A stretch of DNA of 64,000 nucleotides from Rhizomys pruinosus (lineage: Eukaryota > Chordata > Mammalia > Rodentia > Spalacidae): positions 874,363 to 938,362 of the forward strand of contig VZQC01006876.1 in NCBI GenBank assembly GCA_009823505.1, in the 5' to 3' direction. The stretch's first letter is position 1. Each line of letters opens with the position of its first letter. Position numbers and translations under genes: made by a program. A model generated the notes under the pieces. That model made no database searches. It was not told the DNA's origin and was given only the letters and a program-made list of their open reading frames with translations. This document shows positions 10,038 through 21,543 of the stretch, piece after piece.

Positions 10038-10048
10038 TACAAGAATTC

Positions 10049-12442
10049 TTAACAAAATGGAGCAACAAAAGCTTGTTCTCCAATGGGGCTATTGATCCAA
10101 AGGGCCAGAAAGATGGGAGGAAGGCAAATACGAAGCTGCAAAATTGATTTATAGAAAATGTGAACCTCAAAATAACATTGGAATCAAGCAAGGGAGGGAG
10201 TTGCCTGGACGACATTCCCAAGTATGTGATCTTATCGGTCAGCACCTTCCCACAGGATCCCAGCAGCAGAGTTCATGAATATTCTTAGCTTGGGCTCCCT
10301 TGAAGCAGGGATTCCAGTACACATGGCTTTCCAGAGGGCTGTTCTCCCAGGAAAGCAGGTAAGTGTGAGACGGTAAGGATAATGAAGAGGCAGAAACATA
10401 ACACAATGTGCTTCCAAACAGTGTCATTGACCTGATCCACAGTGTGTCATGGAGGTAAATTGTGATCATTCCACCCAGCCAGGGATGGGTATCATTTGTA
10501 CTCTGTATCTGTCAGTCCTTAGGAATAGAAAACATCATATCCTAGTATCACTGAGTAAGATGGATCTCACAGGCCAAGGATAACTGAAAAAGCCAGCAAA
10601 TGCATTCTCCTAACTGTAACACCCACTGAATAGGTAAAACAGATGTAATAATTGTAGAATGGCTTTGTAAATGACGGTAACTGGCATCTACCACAGAGAA
10701 ATTCAGGAAGCTACCCGATCTGGAACAGCATGGTAGTAAGGAGGAATAAGTTCAGGAACTATTCAGATGGTAAGATTGGAAAGACAGTTAGTACATAGGG
10801 GAGTCAGGTCTAGGACAAGTAAGTTAAGCTGTATAAGAAGTGTAGGATCAGACTCGGACCCTACGGAACTGGAGGCATGGTGGGGCCACTGTCAAGGATA
10901 AGGGAATAAGGAAAAGTGCAAGACCCACGGGAGATATAAATTCAGAATGGGCATTTTCAGTTTGAAAAACAGACAGGTGGCTCATAAATAGCATATCTGG
11001 GGTTCCATAGGAGTTTCAGGGACTAAGGAGGAGGATGGAGCCAGGGCAGGGAGGAGAAGGAAGCCAAGCGGCCTAAGTCTTGTGCTTACCTTCCCAACAT
11101 GACAGCACCTCTGCTGTCATGGTTTAAGACCCCAAATTTGAGCTCTGAGGGAGAGAAAGAGGCAAGGAATGAAGTCAAAACTGGGTAATAACAGTCTTGT
11201 GGACAACAGCAGGGCGTGGCCGGCTGGAAACTCTCAGGCAATTTGACACCACTCATTTCAAATGCCATTGAGAATGAAGTGCTGGGGGTTATTTTTCTTC
11301 TGTCTGAAACCACTTTAGTTGGATATTGTCCCTAAGTATCCAAAACTCTTCAATTCCACATTGCCTTAAAGACCACCAGAAAGCCTCCTATAGAGGCTAC
11401 AAATGACAGCTTGTGGCTAGAAAAACATGCACACCTTGGGGTGGAGGACGGGGGGGTGTTGTGGGTCCAGCCTTGCCAGGCAGCATGAAACAGCATCAGC
11501 AGCCCATGTTCCATGTTCTCCACTGATTCATAGATGGGATTTCCACCTAGGCATTTTGAAAGAGCAGCTGTTTGTTGGCTCCTCTGGTTCCACCTCCAAT
11601 CCTCCATGTAAAATTAATAGTGCACTCTGGGGACATCCCTCCCATTATCTAGTCTTGGCAGAAAGGGACAATGGTAGAAGCAGGCTAAACTCTGCCATAT
11701 CGATTTCCTGCATGAGTCTTTCTCTCTCTGCCTCCAGGGAGCCACGACCGCTCTCGGTGCCTATTAACAGTTATAACTCTTAACCTCTCGGTCAGCCTGC
11801 CAGTGCGGATCCAAGAGAAGCTCTGGCTCCAATTACTTCCCTAGCACCTACCTGGGTTGAACTGGAGCTTGAAGCTCCACATGCTGAAAATTGCACTTTC
11901 CACCAGTGCAGGGACAAGCAAAGAAAGAGGCATTCCATAAAGCCCAAGCTCCTGTCCGGTGTGACAGGGAAGCAGGAAGGACCCATATACAAATTAGCTA
12001 GGCCGCTGTGGCTATCAATCAAGCGTGACCTAGGTTTTCAGCATGTACATTAACCTGGACTCTGGTATAGACATCATACTGAAAATCTGTCCCCAGAGGA
12101 TGCTCCACAGGCATTTAAGACAACTAACCCTGCAAGTGGCAGATGTACAACCTAGAGAGGAAAGGGCCAAGCATCCAGCATGGTATTAAAAAATATGTTC
12201 CTATAGGAAACAGGTCTCTGCTTGACTGAACTGTAAAAGTTCTTAGCAGGCTCTTCTCTGCCAAGTGAAATTAGACTTGTAAATGACAACAAAACACAGC
12301 AATATTTACTAGGTTCTTTCCAGATCCATAGCTACCATACATAGATAAGACAGGGAAACCTCACAAGACTTTAAAATTTTCTTTACTCTGCCTAATACCC
12401 AAAATGAAAATATTATAATCTTCTATTTAATTGTGTTTAATA
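10049..12442. other. 2.4 kb of unassigned DNA
   Basis: No SINE or L1 that I recognise. Notable small items are an exon-like 103-bp segment (10256-10358) bounded by cacag and caggtaagtg, a perfect 10-bp hairpin at 11098-11121, and a pyrimidine-rich ag near 11740. None is enough to call a gene. Confidence 0.4.
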
Positions 12443-12456
12443 AAAATTATACAATA

Positions 12457-12657
12457 TGAAGCTGGAGAGATGGCTCAGCAGTTAAGAGCACTGGCTGCTG
12501 TTAGGGAGGACCCAGTTCAATTCCCAGCACCCACGTGGCAGCTAGCAACTATCTGTAATTCCAGTTCCAGAGGAATCTGATCTCTGCAGGCACTGCACAA
12601 CACAGGTACACTTACAAACATGCAGGCAATGCACTCATACAAAAAAATAATAAAGTG
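12457..12657 (+). mobile_element. B2 SINE with perfect 15-bp TSD
   Basis: 'gaagctggagagatggctca' to 'cactcatacaaaaaaat'. Identical direct repeats aaaaattatacaata lie at 12442-12456 and 12658-12672. Confidence 0.95.
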
Positions 12658-12841
12658 AAAAATTATACAATAGCGAATTTAGTTCAGTCCTTATTGTGTT
12701 CTTTATTCATCTGAATTTCTGTTAACTCCCATCTTCCCACTCCTTTCTATGTTCTCCCTTAGAGCAAAAACACACAGAAAAATCCATTCTCCCAAGATTG
12801 TCTTGTGGCCCATGAACAGAGATCCATAATCAGTCAAGTGG

Positions 12842-13040
12842 TGTGCCTAGTACTTCAGAGCAGGTCTCTGGGCCCAGGCTGCCTGGGTTTGTTTCCTGTC
12901 TTGCCATTTATTGACCATGCAGTATGGACCAGCTTAACCTTTCTGAGCCTTGAGGTTATTAGGTGTTAAATGATAATAACAGTGTTTACTAAATAGGATT
13001 AGAACCAGGCTTGGCACAGGTGTGAATTTTTATGTCTTCT
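12842..13040 (+). mobile_element. MIR SINE
   Basis: 'gcctgggtttgtttcctgtc', 'ttgccatttattgaccatg', 'ttaacctttctgagccttgagg' and 'aaccaggcttggcacagg' give a well-ordered, nearly full-length MIR. Confidence 0.85.
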
Positions 13041-13600
13041 ACTCAGGCCACCCTAGTCAGCATTTTATTTCATTCTCCTATGGTCCCAGGTGTAGTTACT
13101 AAAGTACCTTTGAACTTTGTTCAACTCTTGGAAGCTGTTCTTTGACCATGAGACCAATAAAAGGAGTTAAGTTTTCCAGGAGGCCAGCGGGGAAGGTAGT
13201 GTATACTTCATAGTCAACCACTGCCCTCAACACAGGTGACCCACAATTCCTAACTATCACAGCTGGAGCAAATGAGCCATCACTTCCGGGAGGAAGGTTG
13301 TACTTCCACAAAGGTCAGACATAGACCTGGGACTTGAGCCAGCTAAGAATATGACTTAGAAGCCAGCATGGGGTCTGAGAGTCTCCTTGGTACTGAACCT
13401 CTGCACTGTTTTCATCTTGCCCTTTCCAAGTGGGCAGAGCCCCATTAGCCAAGCTGCTTCCAGACTCTACTCTCTGGGAAGGGCTTTGTGGATTGGTGCC
13501 TGGATAATCCCCCTTCCCACCCCATTGCCAGCAGGAAGCTCACTACACCTTGAGAACAACTGACTGTGGGAGAGAAATGACCACATTACACAAGCTAAGT
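13041..13600. other. Unassigned DNA
   Basis: A 70-codon open frame on the - strand (13099-13311) shows no recognisable protein family and is probably chance. Confidence 0.35.
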
Positions 13601-14006
13601 ATTCTGATTAGCTGTCTATTGCTGGTATAAACCATTAACCAAAAGGGACTTGAGGGAGGAAAGAGTTTATTACATCTTACAAGTTAGAGTCCATCCTCAA
13701 GGGAAGCCAAGGCAGGACCTCCAGGCAGGAAGCTGGAGGCAAGAACGGAAGCAGACAGTGGAGGAACACTGCTTCCTGACTTCCTTCCTTCTTGCTTGCT
13801 CAGCTACTTTTATTATGCAGCCCAGGTCCACCTGCCCAGGGATGGTACCAGCCTTAGTGGCTGGAACTTCCTACATCAATTCTCAATCAAGAAAATGCCT
13901 CACAAACAAGCCCACAGGCCAGGCTGATGGGAGAAATTCTTCAATCCAGGTTCCCTCTTCCCAGGTGACTCTAGTTCGTATCAACCTGACACAACTAACC
14001 AGCACA
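13601..14006 (+). mobile_element. Rodent medium-reiteration repeat (RMER-like; name uncertain)
   Basis: Begins 'agctgtctattgctggtataa', then 'aaaagggacttgagggagga', and ends with a 'cgtatcaacctgacacaact' type block before 'accagcaca'. This order matches a repeat abundant in mouse and rat DNA whose name I cannot fix. Related copies lie at 46318-46712 (-) and 55036-55372 (+). Confidence 0.6.
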
Positions 14007-14103
14007 CTTAGAAAAGATCAAAGGAAAAGAATGTCTGGTACTTTCACAAAATGCTCAAGGAAAGAGTGATACCATTAGGATAGAGCAGGATTTTTAAATT
14101 GGG

Positions 14104-14325
14104 GAGGATGAGCTAGAGAGACAGCTCAGCAGTTAAGGCACTTGTTCTGCCAGAGGTGCCGGGTTCAGCTCTCGGACTCACATTGGATGGCTTACCTGTA
14201 ACTCAAGTTCCAAGGGCTCTGACACCCTCCTCTGGCCTCCAGGAACACCTGCACGCATGTGGTCCATATGCATACACTCAGGCACAAACACATATACATT
14301 AAATTTTTTAGTTAAAAAAAAAAAA
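14104..14325 (+). mobile_element. Old B2 SINE
   Basis: 'gctagagagacagctcagca', 'ggtgccgggttcagctctcg' and 'tctggcctccaggaacacct'. Diverged, with an A-rich tail. Confidence 0.8.
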
Positions 14326-14899
14326 CTTTTTTGACTTATAAGATTTTGCTAATAAAACCTCACATTAGGTCCAAGGGTTAAAAAAAGTCACAAAATGTGA
14401 GACTTCTGCATGAAGGGCTGTCTACAAGCTGGTCACCTGGTCTCCACTAAATCCTGAGGCAGTTTCAGAAGCTTACATGCACAGGGCACAGGCTTTGTAG
14501 AAAACAGGTCTAGTGCTCAGCAGATGTACACAGGAAGCCTTCACCTCCAGGGGTCCTCTCTGGGGACCCTTTTCCAAGGCTTCTGGGGGTTCTTCTTTGA
14601 TACATTCCTCTTATTCCGCTTCCACTCAGGGAAGGACTATTGCAGTACCACTGCTAGAAGTTGGACCAGGGGATAAAGACCTTAAAGAAAATTGATGCTG
14701 ACACCAAGTATGGATTAAGAAACAGAGAAGATCCCCCACATGAAGTCCAGTAAGCATGCGTCCTATCTTGATCCCCCTGCACTGGCCTCCATGATACAGC
14801 CCAGGTAGTCCAACAATGGCAGTCTATATTCTGACAAGGCTGAAATCTCCTTAGCTATTTAGTCCTCAAGCCGAGTATCTCAGTAGGCCCCATCTGTCA
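14326..14899. other. Unassigned DNA, possibly L1-associated at its end
   Basis: No clear element. The part from about 14770 may belong to the rodent L1 3' region that follows. Confidence 0.35.
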
Positions 14900-15066
14900 T
14901 CGAAGGTTTGGAGGATTCATGTATTGCAGAGTGCAGGGACTTGAGTGGGGTGGGGGGCATGGAAAGGGAAACAACTCTAGATTCGATTGAGAAATGATAT
15001 ATGACTTATGGAAAAAGTTTAATAACAATAAAAAAACAAAAAATTAATAAAATATTTTTAAAAGAA
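14900..15066 (+). mobile_element. L1 3' end with G-rich tract
   Basis: 'cttgagtggggtggggggca' followed by an 'agattcgattgagaaatgat' type stretch and an A-rich tail resembles the sense L1 3' ends at 30.2, 39.0 and 42.0 kb. Confidence 0.6.
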
Positions 15067-15844
15067 TGACATGTAAAAAAAATTTTCAACGCTGAAAAAA
15101 CAAACAGAAGAATGGGGGTAGGGAATATAGCGAGGAGGTGGAAATAACATAATTTTGAAGAAATTACAAAATAAATGCATCAGGGCAACTCAAGTCTTGA
15201 GAAGTTTTCCAAGAAGAGAGTGAGGACCTGCTCTTGGAACCGGAAAGTGAGTCACTGGGGAGCTTTCCCTAGATGTGCAGCTGTGTGCCAAGCGGTTGGT
15301 GCTAGGTGTGCTGCGTACTTCAGCTGTATCCTTCCAGCTTGTGTTTCTAGACCAGACACACTGTTTTCCCACAGGGACTGCCCTTTATACATGGCTTTGG
15401 AGTTCTGTTTTATCCATCCAAGTACCAAGGGTAGAGATGGAAGGGTGTCCTACCCTTATCCTAAAGAAGCACAATGCTGGCAAGTACCTGCAGGCATGAA
15501 ACCTGGGGAATGACAAACCTACATAGACAAGCCAGGATTCCTTCCTCACAGGGTAAAAGAGAGTTTGGTTATTTCATAAAAAGTCTCCCCTAGTGGAGGA
15601 GATCAAGGTCATTATGGACTGGCTTTGATAAACTGATACCAGGTTGTACTGCAAACCACTTAAACGTTGGGTGGTGTCCAGGAACCAATAACTGTGAGCT
15701 AACAAGCTATTCATCAGTCTAGAAGTTATTAGGAAAGTAGTATTTTATCCACGCATGTTTGTACATGTGTACATATAGATACTGCCAAGTGTACATCTAG
15801 CCATAGACCTAAACACTCATACTTAAACATGTCTTTCTCAGTCT
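15067..15844. other. Unassigned DNA
   Basis: A 112-codon + frame (15175-15513) has no recognisable domain. It overlaps another frame of similar length, as expected by chance. Confidence 0.35.
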
Positions 15845-15892
15845 TTCTCTCTCTCTCTCTCTCTCTGTCTCTCTGTCTCTCTCTCTTCCTGT
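15845..15892 (+). repeat. (CT)n microsatellite
   Basis: tctctctct with a few tgtct interruptions. Confidence 0.9.
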
Positions 15893-18199
15893 CTTTTAAA
15901 AGAAGAAAAGATCCTCATATCCTTTCCAAGGTCCCACAGCAATGCCAAGACCCAGGTCCACTCAAATATAATTTTATTACCTAGGGAAATACAACTCTGT
16001 GTGACCTTTTTCATGCTCTTGATTAGAACTTAGATACTGTTCCAAGTTAACCTATACCTTTTTTATCTGGTACACATGACTTCTCTCCAGCAATAAAGAT
16101 AACCCCTAAGGTTATGGTTTTATTGCTCAATATTACACACTTTTGCATCATATCTAGCAATCTATTCCTAAGATAGTTCACATTCTTGTCCTCATTGTCT
16201 ATAAATACTTAGTTCTTCCATTTTCTTTGAATTATCTTTGCCATATTTTTGGTTTCCTCGCTAATGAACTGAATACATTTTGACATGAATTCATTAAATT
16301 TTCTATGAAAGCCTTTTTCTAACTTAATTTGAAAATTAGACTTTGAAAGTAGCAGCTATTTGCATATTCACGGCTGGTCCCCTTGACTCGGCTCCAGAGC
16401 CTGCCCCTCTGTGAATCTGCAAACAGCTCCCCTCATGCTGGAATTCCCCATATTCCTAACGCATTGCTAAGTCTACCATGTCATAGCACCTTAGGTGTAC
16501 TAAGACAGATCACCCAGGCAATTGTTCACTGGGCTGTGTGGAACGAGACCCTCAGAGGAACACATCTTGATGAAGTAGCAGGAATCAGAGAAGCCGTCAC
16601 TGAAGAGGGTGGGGGAAGTAAGGAAACCTAGCAGGAGGGGGAGCAAATGTGATGGTGTAGCACTGAAAGATGGAGGAAGAAGTGGAACACCTAAGCGGAA
16701 GATGAGGGGAATGTCACATAAGAAACTGACTGCCTGCTTCACAGTTTTGAGCCAGGGTTCGCCTGGACTTGTTATATAAACATGAATGAATGAGCCAGTG
16801 AAACATAGCCAAATGGTTAGAGACTGGATCCAATGGCTTGTGTTGATATCATTTAAAACCATATCTAATCTATTAGAGCTGCATGCCAGGTGACTTCAAT
16901 AAGAATGCCTGTTACCCTATGTGTGCATTACCGATAACTGAGTCCCAAATATCATTGACCCTTTATTTTCCTTTGACTGTGACTTTGATAAAATCATATA
17001 TTCATATGTAGCTTCGAATAAGCCATTGCCTCTATTGGGAAATTCACCACCAGCCTCTCTGACCATTGTCCTACATAATGTCTGTATCCTATAATTCAGC
17101 GTGGAAAGTCACTCAAGTTCCTTCTTTCCTAGAGCTAGGAGGCCTTAACTTCCTGTTACATTAGTTCCAGAGAAACTCAACCGAGCAAGCAAATTACAGA
17201 TCTAAAGTCAGGACTATGTCCCTCTCCCATCCCTGACATGGGTCACGCCTAAACGAAAGTCAGCATTTTTCAGATAGTTCATCAGCAATACCAAGGGACC
17301 TTTCCAGCAAGGTCACTGAGCCACTAATGCAATCATGTGTATGAGTGCCCCCAGTCAGGCTGAGCTAATTTAGTATGAAGTAATCAGAGATAAGAAAAAG
17401 CCACAGGAGTCATAAAAGCATATAGGTCAGGGGCTCTGCCCAAGAGCAAGGTGAAGTTTACTGGGAAGTGAAGGTAGTGTACCAAAATGATAAGAAAAGT
17501 GAACCAGAGAATGAAATGAAGGTTTTTATGAGAAGTTCAAATAAATAATAGAACATCCCTTTTCCTAGGATAGAATTAGTAAGAAGTCAACTAAGGACTC
17601 AGTAGAATTTGCCAAAACAGGAAGAAAGATAGATTACTTGCCAGAGGATCTCAAAGTTTAAAAACAAAAATAATGAATACATATTTTCTGCATTCACCAG
17701 GGAGAATGGCACAGCAGGAGTCCAAGCAGAGTGCTTTCCTGAAGAAGGAAAAAGCAGTCACTGGGGCAAGAACATCTCTAGGACATGGGGAATCTGGAAA
17801 GATTAAAGTTAGTCATTTTCAGTGCTCCCAGGGGTCACACCCTCGTCAGAGTCTCAGTTCCAGACAGCCAGGGACCAGACATTGTCTCTGAGAACAAATC
17901 TTCTCATGCCATGATGGTAGGACCCTGGCAATATGTCAAAGCTGGGTGTGAACTTCCTTACCTATTGCCAGGTTTCACCATTTCTCTCTTACTTTACCTG
18001 CTCATTCTAAGACTAGAATTGAGTTGAACACTTCTAATATTAACCAGTGAGAGCTAGGAAGGAAATTGAGAAGAATTTTTACTGAAGGACTGCAGGTTCA
18101 ACTTTTGCACCCAACTAGGCACCAAACAGTAATTCTACTCTGGCCTGGTGAGGCCCACCCACATGTACTAGTTTAGTGAGAGGCATTGAGGAAAGTCAT
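15893..18199. other. 2.3 kb of unassigned single-copy-looking DNA
   Basis: AT-rich to 16370, then mixed composition. No repeat named. The 120-codon - frame at 16500-16862 shows no family resemblance. This is the longest stretch without young retroposons and is a fair place to look for conserved non-coding sequence. Confidence 0.35.
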
Positions 18200-18345
18200 T
18201 AACTATTGGGAAAACTAAATTTCAAGTACACTTTTAAAACGATAAACATCTTAGAAGATAAGCATATACTTGAGCCCATTTTCCTACTTATGGGCTGAGG
18301 CTCAGAAAAGTAATGCTTTAATTGCCTTATGGCCATGGCTCAGGT
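18200..18345 (+). mobile_element. MIR SINE fragment
   Basis: 'gagcccattttcctacttat' then 'gggctgaggctcagaaaagt' matches the MIR 3' half. Confidence 0.6.
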
Positions 18346-18574
18346 CCCTGGGCCCTTTTCATCTTGAGACTGTAATATTCCAGGTTCTGAGGTACTACTA
18401 CTACATGTTCCCTGGGGGATTGTCCTCTGACAATGAAGTCTTCTGGACTGCAAGTTCTTTGCTTCTTCCCTTTTCCCATCCTGATTCCTTCCTTGTCTCT
18501 CCTGAGAATATTTCCCTAACGAACCAGTTGTGTTCAAATCTTTATGAAACTTCTGTTTGTATAGAACTCAACTG

Positions 18575-18824
18575 GGGGCTGGAGAGATGGCCTAGTGGTT
18601 AAGAGTGCCGACCACTCTTGCAGAGGACCGGGGTTCGATCCCCAGCACCCACATGGCGGCTGAGAACTGTCCAGGAGAACTCCAGTTCCAGGGAAATCCG
18701 ACACCCTCTTCTGACCTCCGCAGCATTGCACGACACGGGTGCACAAACCTACATGCAGACAGTACATTCATACACATAAATAAATAAAATTAAAATAAAA
18801 TTAAAAAACCCATCTCTTAAAAAA
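18575..18824 (+). mobile_element. B2 SINE, first of a same-site pair
   Basis: 'ggggctggagagatggccta' to 'cacataaataaataaaat'. A deletion fuses 'gagaactgt' directly to 'ccaggagaactccag', leaving part of the 17-bp duplication. Bordered by aactcaactg (18565-18574) and aactcagctg (18825-18834). Confidence 0.93.
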
Positions 18825-18834
18825 AACTCAGCTG

Positions 18835-19065
18835 TTGGGGCTGGAGAGATGGCTCAGTGGTTAAGATAGCCGACTGCTCTTACAGAGGACCCGGGTTTGA
18901 TCCCCAGCACCCACATGGCAGCTGAGAACCGTCTGTAACTCCAGTTCCAGAGGAATCCGACACCCTCTTCTGACCTCCGAAGCATTGCACAACACAGGTG
19001 CACAAACCTACATGCAGACAGTACATTCATACACATAAAATAAATAGCTTTAAAAAAAACCCAAA
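18835..19065 (+). mobile_element. B2 SINE, second of a same-site pair
   Basis: Complete B2 without the 17-bp duplication. Bordered by aactcagctg (18825-18834) and aactcaactc (19066-19075), so it used the same target word as the copy before it. Confidence 0.93.
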
Positions 19066-19187
19066 AACTCAACTCTTACTGGATCTAACAAAATTAAGAT
19101 ATGTTATTACATGGAAATGTACACTAAAATATTTAAAAGGTATTTCTTTAAGTGCATATGCATATATAGGTATTTAATTCTTTCAAA

Positions 19188-19730
19188 TGTTAGAAACTGA
19201 ATTATGTCCTCTCCAAAATTCTTTTTTTTTGTATTTCATTTATTTATTTTTTAATCAAATCTAGACCCGTGTTGCCCCCCCCCGTTCCCCCACCCCGCCA
19301 GAGCTCATGCATTCTGCCAAACATGCTTTTCATCTCTTTCTCAATCTTTCTCAAAATTCTTATGTTGAAGTTCTAACCCCACTTCTCAGAAAGTGATTAT
19401 ATTTGGGGATATAGTCTTTTAAAAAGATAAATGAATAAAAATAACTCCATTGGGGGACGTTTTGGTCCCATCTGAGTAGTGAGTATCCTCATAAGAAGTT
19501 GGACACGAGGCAGTACACCAAGAACACATATTGACAGAGGGACAACAGAGGAATGACAAAGTGACAGGGTAAAGATGGACAAAGAACAGACGCCTCAGCA
19601 GAAACCGAAGCTGCTGAGTCTTTAACATTGCACATCTAGTTAGAAGGTGGAAAGATGATTTCCTCATATTTACAGCACCCAGTCTGTGGATTTTCTTACA
19701 GCTGCCCCAGGAAGTACATAATAAATATAT
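19188..19730 (+). mobile_element. Ancient MaLR-like LTR remnant (name uncertain)
   Basis: 'cttatgttgaagttctaacc', 'gattatatttggggatatag', 'tcctcataagaagttggaca' and 'cacccagtctgtggattttc' match in order an old eutherian LTR-type repeat. It is interrupted by an L1 scrap. A related antisense copy lies at 30275-30645. Confidence 0.65.
19224..19352 (-). mobile_element. L1 3'-end scrap with TSD and C-rich tract
   Basis: T-run, 'tttaatcaaatctagaccc', a C9 run, then 'agctcatgcattctgccaaa', the antisense L1 3' UTR. Direct repeats aaaattctt lie at 19215-19223 and 19353-19361. Confidence 0.8.
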
Positions 19731-20129
19731 AATCTACAAGTAGGAAATTAGGCATATGATCTACCTTACACAAACAGGTGACAAAACATTTCAGAATACA
19801 ATAAAACATGTAAACATCATCCATAAGTCTTTAAGATAAAATATATCAGCACAAACAAATGACTTAAATAGGTAAGTCCATTTCACCATAGGATAAAGCT
19901 TAGATGTTAGTCTTGCTCCGTACCTAGTATTGCCATCAGCCCTTAAGGAACTGTCCCATTTTTTCCTCCAACAAACCAGTGATGTAGACAGGATTATCTT
20001 CTCTAGCTAAACTGATGACAACATGAGACATGGAGAGGTGAGATAAGCATAGAGTTGGCAAGTAGTTATCACAAAAATGATCCCCAGTGATTTGTCACTA
20101 CACCCAGAGATGAGTGCATTTCTCAACCA
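19731..20129. other. Unassigned DNA with a possible MIR scrap
   Basis: 19970-20050 faintly recalls the MIR 'cagatgaggaaactgag' region. The rest is not assigned. Confidence 0.3.
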
Positions 20130-20755
20130 CGATGAGTGAAGCTTCTTTTTGCAGTAGGTGGTGATCATTAACACACAGACCCACACACAGACCCACAACT
20201 GGTCATGGTGAAGAGAATAAGAAACTGCGTGTTCAGCCCTAAACAGGAAATTTATATCATGCACCATCCTCCTAAGCCTCAGGGATCACAGTGAAAAGGG
20301 AATTGAAAGATAGTAAGAGCGAAGAGATGGTAGATGACTATGCTGAAACAGCATTTTCCAGACACAGCAGGACATTTGCACACATGCACTCACACCAGTT
20401 GTGACACGATGTACAAGAACTACACAAGCTCAAGCCAGACAAAATCCCATCATAGAATGGGGAAGTGAGCACAGTGTCCCACTCCTAGCTAGGGCTCTTT
20501 TGGGAATTGATAGCTGCTAGGAGAGGTGGTTTTCTTTAAGAGTAGACCCCTCGTAGGTCAGCCATGCTCTTATGGATGGCCCCACATCCAAGAGTATATG
20601 TGCAACACAAATTAGACCCAATGGGATATTAAAGAAAAAAGACACAACATTGGAAGGATAGGAAAGGGGTAGATCCAAAAGGAAGTAGGTGAGATGGGTG
20701 ACTATGACCAAAATGCCCTGCATGAAATTCTCAGAGAATTAGTAAGAATATTGCA
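20130..20755 (+). mobile_element. L1 3' UTR (Lx-like)
   Basis: Blocks such as 'ggtcatggtgaagagaataa', 'cattttccagacacagcagg', 'aagagtatatgtgcaacaca' and 'actatgaccaaaatgccctg' follow a rodent Lx-type L1 3' UTR. It is partly parallel to 24340-25500. Confidence 0.7.
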
Positions 20756-21371
20756 ATGACTATCTGGCCACCAATGCATCCTTTTCTATAACTCAGGACC
20801 GCTCCTGGGAAGTGAGTACAGTCAGGGCCTCTCCAAAGTGCAGCTTCCTCTCTCCTGAACCCCTCTCTGCACCCATCTTTGTAGAAATCTGCACAGCTTT
20901 TATCTTCATCAGAGCAAACATTGACTGACAGAAGAGACTCGGATCTATAAATTAAAGAGAGGCCTGAAACTAAAGTGAAGAATTCATTTTATTTTTGTTA
21001 AACGATGTCAAAAAAATGACACTTACCATTATTCACCAATTCAACTGTCCACATTTAAGAAACGTTGTGTCCCAGAATTGAAGAAATGAACCATTTTCTA
21101 CCCTGATGGTGAAGAGTAGATTAATGCTACCTTCTGGTGGAATAATTTATGGCTATTACATCAAAAGTCTAAAACTTTAGGATTCTGTAAAACTTTTGAT
21201 TTGAGAATTCTTTTGGAAAACTTCTTAAAGAAATAATAAGGAATGTGAGCCAAGATATACAACAATAGTAGTCAATATATACTAAGAATTATCTATCTCA
21301 TCTGTGTGATAGCTATTTGTATATATGTATATATTATATATATATATGAAAGCAATTAGCAGAAATAAAAT
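20756..21371. other. Unassigned DNA with TA microsatellite
   Basis: No gene-like feature. atatat tract near 21317-21350. Confidence 0.4.
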
Positions 21372-21382
21372 ATCTATGAGTG

Positions 21383-21532
21383 CCACACATGGTGGCACAT
21401 GTGTTCAATCCTAGCACTTGGGAGGCAGAGGCAGGAGGATCTCTGTGAGTTCAAGGCCAGCCTGGTCTGCATAATGAGCTCTAGGTCAGCTGGAACAAAA
21501 GGGAGACCTGTGTCAAAAAAGACCAAAAAAAA
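21383..21532 (+). mobile_element. B1 SINE with TSD
   Basis: 'ccacacatggtggcacatgt' to 'tcaaaaaagaccaaaaaa'. Direct repeats atctatgagtg lie at 21372-21382 and 21533-21543. Confidence 0.94.
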
Positions 21533-21543
21533 ATCTATGAGTG

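Noticed and set aside
11740..11830. Strong pyrimidine tract and ag at about 11742, like a splice acceptor
   Set aside because: No sustained frame follows in two phases, no donor follows, and no protein match.
16500..16862. 120-codon frame on the - strand
   Set aside because: No family resemblance, no splice or poly(A) context, and a competing frame on the other strand over the same bases. Chance is the simpler reading.
18565..19075. The spaced B2 pairs and many direct repeats as a CRISPR-like array
   Set aside because: Repeats are SINEs with poly(A) tails and TSDs in a vertebrate genome. Spacing and units do not fit CRISPR.
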